Shown piece by piece: positions 6,627-11,930 of a stretch of DNA of 11,930 bases. Made by a program: the position numbers and the translations under genes. Below the pieces are notes generated by a model, which did no database searches, was not told where the DNA came from, and saw only the letters and a list, made by a program, of their open reading frames with translations. The DNA is taken from the NCBI GenBank assembly GCA_019247255.1, contig JAFAPJ010000681.1, positions 1 through 11,930 on the forward strand, in the 5' to 3' direction. The first letter of the stretch is position 1. Every line of letters starts with the position of its first letter. This DNA is from Methylobacteriaceae bacterium (GTDB taxonomy: Bacteria; Pseudomonadota; Alphaproteobacteria; Rhizobiales; Beijerinckiaceae).

Positions 6627-7451
6627 TCAGACCTCGGTCGTTCCGGCGGCTTCCTGCGCCTTCAGCACGTCCGGGCGCGGCATGGAGACGATGCTGTAGC
6701 CGGAATCCACGTAATGGATCTCGCCCGTGACCCCGCCCGAGAGCGGCGACAGGAGATAGAGCGCCGACCCGCCGATCTCCTCGACCGTCACGGTTCGGCG
6801 CAGCGGCGCGTTGGCCCTCTGGAAGTTGTACATGAAGCGCGCGTCCACCACGCCCGCGCCCGCGATCGTCCGGACGGGTCCGGCGGAGATCGCGTTGACC
6901 CGGATCCCGTCCGGCCCGAGATCGGAAGCGAGGTAGCGGACCGAGGCCTCGAGCGCCGCCTTGGCGACCCCCATGACGTTGTAGTTCGGCATGACCCGGG
7001 TCGAGCCGCCATAGGTTAGGGTGAGGAGCGAACCGCCCGGCCGCATCCGCTTGGCCGCGCGCTGGGCGACCTCCGTGAAGGAGAAGCACGAGATCACGAG
7101 CGTGCGCGAGAAGTTCTCGCGGGTCGTGACGTCGAGGTAGCGGCCCTTGAGCTGCGTCTTGTCCGTGAAGCCGATCGCGTGGACCACGAAATCGAGCCCG
7201 TCCCAGCTCTCGTCGAGGCGGGCGAACACGGCGTCGAGGCTCGGCACGTCCTCGACGTCGCAGGGCAGGACGAGCTCGGCCCCGACCGAGCGGGCGAGCG
7301 GCGCGACGCGCTTTCCGAGCGCCTCCCCCTGATAGGTGAAGGCGAGCTCGGCGCCGTGCTCGGCTAGAACCTTCGCGATGCCCCAGGCGATCGAGTGATC
7401 GTTCGCGACCCCCATCACGAGGCCGCGCTTTCCCGTCATCAAACCTGCCAC
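6627..7451 (-). CDS. fabI: Enoyl-[acyl-carrier-protein] reductase (NADH), FabI
   Basis: A 274-residue SDR-fold enoyl-ACP reductase that completes each cycle of type II fatty acid elongation by reducing trans-2-enoyl-ACP. KRGLVMGVANDHSIAWGIA (8-26) is the FabI version of the nucleotide-binding loop. HAIGF (91-95) and the Y147-x9-Y157-x6-K164 triad in TYGGSTRVMPNYNVMGVAK match E. coli Y146, Y156 and K163. AISAGPVRTIAGAGV follows, then the substrate-binding loop and the VDSGYSIV end. The Gly equivalent to the E. coli triclosan-resistance position 93 is retained (G94). Start GTG 7451-7449 has AAAGGA six bases upstream; an ATG four codons later has a weaker site. It is last in the fabA-fabB-fabI run, 42 bases after fabB. 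Confidence 0.96.
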   Translation of the reverse strand: MAGLMTGKRGLVMGVANDHSIAWGIAKVLAEHGAELAFTYQGEALGKRVAPLARSVGAELVLPCDVEDVPSLDAVFARLDESWDGLDFVVHAIGFTDKTQLKGRYLDVTTRENFSRTLVISCFSFTEVAQRAAKRMRPGGSLLTLTYGGSTRVMPNYNVMGVAKAALEASVRYLASDLGPDGIRVNAISAGPVRTIAGAGVVDARFMYNFQRANAPLRRTVTVEEIGGSALYLLSPLSGGVTGEIHYVDSGYSIVSMPRPDVLKAQEAAGTTEV

Positions 7452-7493
7452 GTCGATCCTTTCGCGCGAGCCCGATCCTGCGTCCGACCGCGC

Positions 7494-8717
7494 TCAGGCG
7501 TCCACGTGCTTCATCACGATGGTCGCGTTCGTCCCGCCGAAGCCGAAGGAGTTCGACATCACGCAGCCGAGCCGCGCATCGTCGATCCGCTCGCGCACGA
7601 TCGGCATGTCGGCGAAGGCGGGATCGAGCTCCTCGATGTTGGCGCCCTCGCAGATGAAGCCGTTGTTCATCATGAGGAGCGAGTAGATCGCCTCCTGCAC
7701 GCCCGTCGCGCCGAGCGAATGGCCGGTCAGCGACTTCGTGGCGGCGATCGGCGGGCAGGCCTCGCCCGCTCCGAAGACGGTGCGGATCGCCTCGATCTCC
7801 TTCTCGTCGCCGACAGGCGTCGAGGTCGCGTGCGGGTTGATGTAGTCCACCTTCGGGCCGACGGTCGCGAGCGCCTGGCGCATGCAGCGCACCGCGCCCT
7901 CGCCGGAGGGCGCCACCATGTCGTAACCGTCCGAGGTCGCGCCGTAGCCGGCGATCTCGCCGTAGATACGGGCGCCGCGGGCGCGCGCATGCTCCAGCTC
8001 CTCGAGCACGAGGACGCCGGCGCCCCCCGCGATCACGAAGCCGTCTCGGCCCTTGTCGTAGGCACGCGAAGCGACGGCCGGGCGGTCATTGTAGCGCGAC
8101 GACATCGCGCCCATCCCGTCGAACAGGACGGACAAGGTCCAGTCGAGCTCCTCGCAACCGCCCGCGAAGACGATGTCCTGCCGGCCGGCCCCGATCGTCT
8201 CGTAGGCGTTGCCGATGCAATGGTTCGACGTCGCGCAGGCGGACGAGATCGAATAGTTCACGCCCTTGATCTTGAACCAGGTCGCGAGCGTCGCGGACGC
8301 GGTCGAGGACATGGCCTTCGGGACGGCGAAAGGTCCGACGCGCTTCGGCCCCTTGGTCCGGGCGGTGTCGGCCGATTCGACGATGGTGCGGGTCGAGGGC
8401 CCGCCCGAGCCCATGATGATGCCCGTGCGCTCGTGCGAGACCTCGGTCTCCTCGAGGCCCGCGTCCCGGATCGCCTGATCCATCGCGACATGGTTCCAGC
8501 CCGTCCCGACCGCGTGGAAGCGCATAGCGCGCCGGTCCACGACCTCCTCGGGCTTCAGGGACGGCGCGCCGTGCACCTGGCAGCGAAAGCCGAGCTCGGC
8601 GTAATCCTCGGCGCGCACCACGCCCGAACGCGCTTCGCGCAGGGAAGCCAGCACTTCCTGCGTTGTGTTGCCGATGGATGAGACGATGCCCATCCCGGTC
8701 ACGACGACGCGTCTCAT
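7494..8717 (-). CDS. fabB: 3-oxoacyl-[acyl-carrier-protein] synthase I, FabB
   Basis: A 407-residue condensing enzyme with the thiolase fold, which elongates acyl-ACP with malonyl-ACP and is needed for unsaturated fatty acid synthesis. The catalytic triad is visible: C161 in [11 protein letters not shown]296 in [11 protein letters not shown], and H333 in [13 protein letters not shown]328 precedes the last. It starts [16 protein letters not shown] and ends in the [14 protein letters not shown] glycine-rich segment typical of KAS I/II. FabB is preferred to FabF because of the fabA neighbour and the FabB-like length and [11 protein letters not shown] segment. ATG 8717-8715 is preceded by GAGGAG at seven bases. 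It lies 69 bases after fabA and 42 before fabI, presumably in one transcript. Confidence 0.95.
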   Translation of the reverse strand: MRRVVVTGMGIVSSIGNTTQEVLASLREARSGVVRAEDYAELGFRCQVHGAPSLKPEEVVDRRAMRFHAVGTGWNHVAMDQAIRDAGLEETEVSHERTGIIMGSGGPSTRTIVESADTARTKGPKRVGPFAVPKAMSSTASATLATWFKIKGVNYSISSACATSNHCIGNAYETIGAGRQDIVFAGGCEELDWTLSVLFDGMGAMSSRYNDRPAVASRAYDKGRDGFVIAGGAGVLVLEELEHARARGARIYGEIAGYGATSDGYDMVAPSGEGAVRCMRQALATVGPKVDYINPHATSTPVGDEKEIEAIRTVFGAGEACPPIAATKSLTGHSLGATGVQEAIYSLLMMNNGFICEGANIEELDPAFADMPIVRERIDDARLGCVMSNSFGFGGTNATIVMKHVDA

Positions 8718-8786
8718 CCTTGGCTCCTCGGGTCTCTCCGGCCTCCGTCAGGTAGGCGGGTGGGCCCTGGTTCTCAACCGGCCTTC

Positions 8787-9338
8787 TCAGCCGCCGGCGG
8801 GCTCGGTCGCGGGCTTGAACAGGCCGACCCGCAGGTCCTTCGCCTCATAGATGCGCCTGCCGTCGGCCTCGAGCCAGCCGTCCGCGATGCCGAGTACGAG
8901 CTTCGACTTGAAGACGCGCTTCAGCTCGACCCCGTAGACGACCTGCCGGACCTGCGGGAGCACCTGATCGACGAACTTCACCTCGCCGACGCCGAGCGCG
9001 CGGCCCCGGCCCGGAAGGCCGAGCCAGCCGAGGAAGAAGCCCACCATCTGCCAGAGCGCGTCGAGCCCGAGGCAGCCCGGCATCACCGGATCGCCCTTGA
9101 AGTGGCAGGGGAACAACCAGAGGTCCGGCCGCACCTCGAGCTCGGCCCGGACCTGGCCCTTGCCGTGAGCCCCTCCGTCCTCGCTGACGGAGGAGATCCG
9201 ATCGAACATCAGCATCGGGGGCAGCGGCAGCTGGGCATTGCCGGATCCGAAGAGCTCGCCCCGCCCGCAGGCGAGGAGCTCCTCGTAGGTGAAGCTCGAC
9301 TGACCGGCAATCTTGACCCGACACCTCCGCCCGCGCAC
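8787..9338 (-). CDS. fabA: 3-hydroxydecanoyl-[ACP] dehydratase/isomerase, FabA (start uncertain)
   Basis: The FabA hot-dog enzyme dehydrates 3-hydroxydecanoyl-ACP and isomerises trans-2- to cis-3-decenoyl-ACP, the branch point to unsaturated fatty acids. [48 protein letters not shown] (catalytic His and, 14 residues later, Asp of the LGLDALWQ segment) and [11 protein letters not shown] are near-identical to the family, and the C-terminus AKDLRVGLF is typical. The only in-frame ATG/GTG/TTG upstream is GTG 9338, giving 183 residues with an unusual basic leader ([10 protein letters not shown]) and little Shine-Dalgarno match. Homologs begin about nine codons later, at an ATT (9311-9309) where sequence reads [18 protein letters not shown] at 9328-9324 lies 12 bases before that ATT. 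The start is therefore open: GTG 9338, a rare ATT, or a sequencing slip. FabB follows by 69 bases. Confidence 0.93.
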   Translation of the reverse strand: MRGRRCRVKIAGQSSFTYEELLACGRGELFGSGNAQLPLPPMLMFDRISSVSEDGGAHGKGQVRAELEVRPDLWLFPCHFKGDPVMPGCLGLDALWQMVGFFLGWLGLPGRGRALGVGEVKFVDQVLPQVRQVVYGVELKRVFKSKLVLGIADGWLEADGRRIYEAKDLRVGLFKPATEPAGG

Positions 9339-9369
9339 ACCCGGCTCGCGGCGGGTGCAGGTAGCATAG

Positions 9370-9381
9370 TGGCCAGGGCCA
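9370..9381. promoter_or_regulatory. Short palindrome in fabA upstream region
   Basis: TGGCC-AG-GGCCA is an inverted repeat of two five-base arms about 30 bases upstream of the fabA GTG. On the minus strand it is followed at once by TATGCT, which resembles a -10 hexamer and would suit a promoter for the fab genes; a TTGATG lies only 11 bases before that, too close to be its -35. An operator overlapping a promoter is possible, but GC-rich DNA yields such short dyads by chance. Confidence 0.2.
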
Positions 9382-9422
9382 TCAAAGGCTGGGGCGCGGC
9401 ACCGGTGCGCCGATAAGGTCGT

Positions 9423-9950
9423 TTAGGCGGATCGGAGGCGCCGCGTCGCTCCGCGCCCGCGCCACCGGGCGGGCGCGAGACGGCCGAGCCAGCGCGCGCC
9501 GAGAAGCGTCGCGAGCCAGCCCGCGAGAAAACCCGCCCCGCCCGTGACGGCGCCCTCGACCGTCGCCGGCCAGGCCGGCTCGAAATCGAGGTAGGTCGCC
9601 CGCGCGAGCGTCGGATCCGCCTCGCGCATGAGCCAGACCCGTTCGAACGCGCCGGCCTGCGCCAAGTCGCGGCGCTGCCGCTCGAGATCGGCGAGGCGTT
9701 CGGCATGCCGCGCCTGAGCCTCGCCCTGGCGGCGCACGAGCGGGTCGCCGTCGGACGCCAGGCGCGACACCGCCTCCTCGCGCGACAGGCCGGAGGCCTG
9801 CGCGTCGCCGTCGAAACGCCCTACGACGGTGCGCATTTCGTCGATCGCGCCGCCGAGACGCTGGCGGTATTGCTGCGCGAATTCCGGCCCCTGCGAGGCG
9901 GCGAGGCCCGTGAACAGGCCGATCGCCAGGGCGAGCACCCGTCCGATCAT
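9423..9950 (-). CDS. DUF2937 family membrane protein
   Basis: A 175-residue protein with the look of DUF2937. It opens MIGRVLALAIGLFTGLAASQGPEFAQQYRQRLGGAIDEM: one hydrophobic segment (about 1-19) followed by the QGPEFAQQY.QRLGGA signature. A long Glu/Arg/Gln-rich, probably helical or coiled-coil middle part follows (about 30-105). Near the C-terminus a second hydrophobic span comes after YLDFEPAWPATVEG: GAVTGGAGFLAGWLATLLGARWLG. Two membrane passes with a periplasmic middle is the likely topology. Two adjacent ATGs exist (9953, 9950); GGAGG is five bases before the second and only two before the first, so the second is chosen. Function is unknown for the family. It lies between the WD40 gene (46 bases) and fabA, on the same strand. 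Confidence 0.85.
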   Translation of the reverse strand: MIGRVLALAIGLFTGLAASQGPEFAQQYRQRLGGAIDEMRTVVGRFDGDAQASGLSREEAVSRLASDGDPLVRRQGEAQARHAERLADLERQRRDLAQAGAFERVWLMREADPTLARATYLDFEPAWPATVEGAVTGGAGFLAGWLATLLGARWLGRLAPARWRGRGATRRLRSA

Positions 9951-9996
9951 CATCTCCTCCGCGGGGCGACAAGCTTCGCCGCCGGGCGGAGTTCCC

Positions 9997-10998
9997 TCAG
10001 GCCGAGAGCGTCAGGAGGCCCGCCTGTCCGTCGGCGCAGCCGAAGCCGAGGCGACCGCCGCGCTGGTCCCAGCCGAGGGCCGTGACCGCGCTCCCGGCCG
10101 TCGCACGCCGCACGAGAAGCTCGGCCCCGTCCTCGAACCGGACCGGGAGCACGCAGCCGTCCTCATAGCCGATCGCCAGCACGTTCACGTTCGGGTGGAA
10201 GGCGACGCGGGTGACCTTGGCATGGCGCAGCCCGCATTCGCGCGGCGCCTTGCCGGTCGGTCCCTCCTTGGAATCGAACGGCCAGACGATGGCCGCGTCC
10301 GCCCCCGAGGTCGCGAGCCAGGCGCCGCCGAAGGACCAGGACAGCGAGCGCGGCTTCGCCGCGTAGCCCGACATCCGCATGTGCCCGCGATCCGGCTGCA
10401 GGCGCCAGCCGTGGAGCGCGTTCTCCTGCATGGAGGTCACGAGAAAGCGGCCATCCGTCGACCAGGTCACGTCGAGATGCGAGCCCTTCCAGTCGAGCTT
10501 CTCGGGCGCCGCCTCGAGATTGGGGTACCAGAGCGTCGCGCCGCCATATTGGGCGAGGGCGAGGCGAAAGCCTTTCGGTGCGAAGGCGAGGCCGCGCGCG
10601 GTCGAGGGCGTGTCGAGCGATTTGGTGCGGCCCTTCTCGTCGCGAACCGTCACGCGCTTGCCCGTCGCGAAGGCGACGGCGCCGCCCGGATGGAGCGCGA
10701 GCGCATCGACCCAGCCGGACCCTTCGGCGAGCGCTGCCGGCTCGGCGCGGGCGTCGACCGCGACGACGCGGCCGTCATCCCCGCCGGTGACGAGCCGCTT
10801 GCCGTCGCCTGCCGCGACTAGGATCGCGCCCTCCGGATGAGCCGCGACGCGGCTCTCGGCCTCCCCGTCCGTCAGGAGGACGGCACCCTCGGCGAGCGCG
10901 AGCGCCGCGCGCGTGCCGAACCAGGTGAGCGCGACGACCTCCGACCCGGCCTCGACCTCGACGACCTGCTCGGCGAGCGAGGGGAGCGTCGCCGACAT
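9997..10998 (-). CDS. WD40-repeat beta-propeller protein coupled to a CobW GTPase
   Basis: A 333-residue cytosolic-looking protein without signal peptide or membrane segment. I count eight strand-turn-strand repeats: VVALTWFGTRAALALAEGAV, ILVAAGDGKRLVTGGDDGRV, VDALALHPGGAVAFATGKRV, ARGLAFAPKGFRLALAQYGG, LDVTWSTDGRFLVTSMQENA, PRSLSWSFGGAWLATSGADA, VTRVAFHPNVNVLAIGYEDG and VTALGWDQRGGRLGFGCADG. This fits a seven- or eight-bladed propeller; such proteins are usually binding scaffolds without catalysis. ATG 10998-10996 overlaps the cobW stop as TGATG, so translation is coupled; longer in-frame starts inside cobW add an Arg/Pro-rich stretch and are rejected. The partnership suggests that it helps the GTPase deliver metal or recognise a client, which is inference. 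Confidence 0.88.
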   Translation of the reverse strand: MSATLPSLAEQVVEVEAGSEVVALTWFGTRAALALAEGAVLLTDGEAESRVAAHPEGAILVAAGDGKRLVTGGDDGRVVAVDARAEPAALAEGSGWVDALALHPGGAVAFATGKRVTVRDEKGRTKSLDTPSTARGLAFAPKGFRLALAQYGGATLWYPNLEAAPEKLDWKGSHLDVTWSTDGRFLVTSMQENALHGWRLQPDRGHMRMSGYAAKPRSLSWSFGGAWLATSGADAAIVWPFDSKEGPTGKAPRECGLRHAKVTRVAFHPNVNVLAIGYEDGCVLPVRFEDGAELLVRRATAGSAVTALGWDQRGGRLGFGCADGQAGLLTLSA

Positions 10999-11930
10999 CA
11001 GGCCGCGCAGGCCAGGAAGCCGTCCCGGATCCGCCCCTCGTCGAGGTCGCGGCCGATGAACACGACGCGGCTCTCGCGCTTCTCGTCCGCCCGCCAATCG
11101 CGCTGGAGATCGCCGTCGAGGATCATGTGCACGCCCTGGAAGACGAAGCGTTTCGGCTCCTTCGGGAACGCCACGATGCCCTTGCAGCGCAGGATGTTCG
11201 GGCCCTCGCGCTGGGTCAGGTCCGAGATCCAGGGCATGAACTTGTCCGGGTTGACCTCGCCCGTCCGGAACGAGAAGGAGCGCATCTCCTCGTCGTGATG
11301 ATGGTGGTGCCCTTCCTCGAGGAAGTCGGGCTCGACTTCCATGATCCGGTCGAGCTCGAAGGCGTTGCGGTCCAGGACCTCGCCGATCGGGATCTGGCAG
11401 TTGCGAGTCCGGTGGATCCGCGCGGTCGGGTTGATCGACCGGATGCGCGCCTCGACCTCAGCGAGCGCGGCCTCGTCCACGAGATCGACTTTGTTCAGGA
11501 GGATCACGTCCGCGAAGGCGATCTGGTTCTTCGCCTCGGGCGCGTCCCGCAGGCGCTCCGTCAGCCACTTCGCGTCCGCGACCGTCACGACCGCGTCGAG
11601 CCGGGCGCGGTCCGACACGTCCTGGTCCACGAAGAAGGTCTGGGCGACCGGCGCAGGATCGGCGAGGCCGGTCGTCTCCACGATGATCGCGTCGAACTTG
11701 CCGCGTCGGCGCATCAGCCCCTCGATGATGCGGATGAGGTCGCCTCGCACGGTGCAGCAGATGCAGCCGTTGTTCATCTCGAACACTTCCTCGTCGGCGC
11801 CGACCACCAGATCGTTGTCGATGCCGATCTCGCCAAACTCGTTGACGATGACGGCGAACTTCTGGCCGTGATCCTCGCTCAGGATGCGGTTGAGAAGCGT
11901 CGTCTTGCCGGCGCCGAGGTAGCCGGTGAG
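10998..11930 (-). CDS. CobW/COG0523 family metal-chaperone GTPase (5' end outside window)
   Basis: The last 310 residues of a G3E-family GTPase; only a short N-terminus is missing. The first visible residues LTGYLGAGKTTLLNR are the Walker A loop. EFGEIGIDND follows, then GCICCTVRGDL (C56-I-C58-C59 in window numbering), the CxCC zinc-binding motif shared by CobW, YjiA and ZNG1. ETTGLADP (85-92) is the Walker B/switch region and LNKVD (145-149) is the guanine-specificity motif. A linker with five His in a row (208-212) precedes the CobW C-terminal domain (SFSFRTGEVNPDKF, then ILRCKGIVAF and FVFQGVHM). Such proteins transfer zinc or another metal to client enzymes using GTP hydrolysis. Cobalamin synthesis genes are not in view, so a general zinc chaperone is more likely than CobW proper. 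The WD40 gene follows with a TGATG overlap. Confidence 0.93.
   Translation of the reverse strand, partial: LTGYLGAGKTTLLNRILSEDHGQKFAVIVNEFGEIGIDNDLVVGADEEVFEMNNGCICCTVRGDLIRIIEGLMRRRGKFDAIIVETTGLADPAPVAQTFFVDQDVSDRARLDAVVTVADAKWLTERLRDAPEAKNQIAFADVILLNKVDLVDEAALAEVEARIRSINPTARIHRTRNCQIPIGEVLDRNAFELDRIMEVEPDFLEEGHHHHHDEEMRSFSFRTGEVNPDKFMPWISDLTQREGPNILRCKGIVAFPKEPKRFVFQGVHMILDGDLQRDWRADEKRESRVVFIGRDLDEGRIRDGFLACAA

Noticed and set aside
7395..8681. Long 428-codon open frame on + opposite fabB and the start of fabI
   Set aside because: Antisense shadow; the composition is His/Arg/Asp-rich without domain features, while the minus strand encodes intact FabB.
8718..8786. Short GGTT-GAG-AACC hairpin between fabA and fabB
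   Set aside because: The stem is only four bases with no T-run; it is too weak to call a terminator or attenuator.
8845..9324. Alternative frame over fabA starting at GTG with GGAGG just upstream
   Set aside because: The start region looks attractive but the product beyond MSGQ is Arg-rich nonsense; FabA motifs are in the other frame. The oddity is recorded as a finding on the fabA start.
11280..11310. Run of ATG/GTG-type trinucleotides (His codons on the minus strand) as a simple repeat
   Set aside because: It is the His5 linker of the CobW-family GTPase, a common coding feature of that family.

Overview
The window is GC-rich (about 70% by eye), densely packed chromosomal DNA. It looks like an alphaproteobacterium, most likely Hyphomicrobiales/Rhizobiales (Methylobacterium- or Beijerinckiaceae-like). 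The grounds are the fabA-fabB-fabI order, a DUF2937 protein, an RNase T2 paired with a small secreted protein, a CobW GTPase next to a WD40 protein, and strong third-position G/C bias in every real gene. I see no RNA gene, insertion sequence, phage gene or CRISPR array. No gap without a gene exceeds about 105 bases.

Left part (1-2436): the 3' end of an atypical short-chain dehydrogenase on + converges on a minus-strand pair, a LysR-type regulator followed by a periplasmic cyclohexadienyl dehydratase of the PheC type. PheC would make phenylalanine or phenylpyruvate from arogenate or prephenate in the periplasm. A small protein of unknown function diverges from the lysR gene, and an imperfect dyad that could be a LysR operator lies between them.

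Middle (2433-5433): an IlvD/Edd-family dehydratase is translationally coupled (GTGA overlap) to a type II 3-dehydroquinase, AroQ. A hydroxypyruvate-isomerase-family TIM barrel diverges from ilvD. These are small-molecule metabolism genes; whether they form one catabolic pathway is open.

Next (5437-6524): a small exported four-cysteine protein overlaps, by GTGA, the start of a secreted RNase T2. Together they look like a two-gene periplasmic RNA-scavenging unit.

Right part (6627-11930), all on the minus strand: fabA, fabB and fabI form the anaerobic-type unsaturated fatty acid branch plus the enoyl-ACP reductase. Upstream lie a DUF2937 membrane protein, a WD40 beta-propeller protein, and a CobW/COG0523 metal-chaperone GTPase that runs off the window edge. 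The WD40 gene is joined to cobW by a TGATG overlap.

The window is mostly ordinary housekeeping. The points most worth a second look are the secreted RNase T2 pair, the CobW-WD40 pair, the periplasmic PheC with its LysR regulator, the start codon of fabA, and the SDR with Phe in place of the catalytic Tyr.
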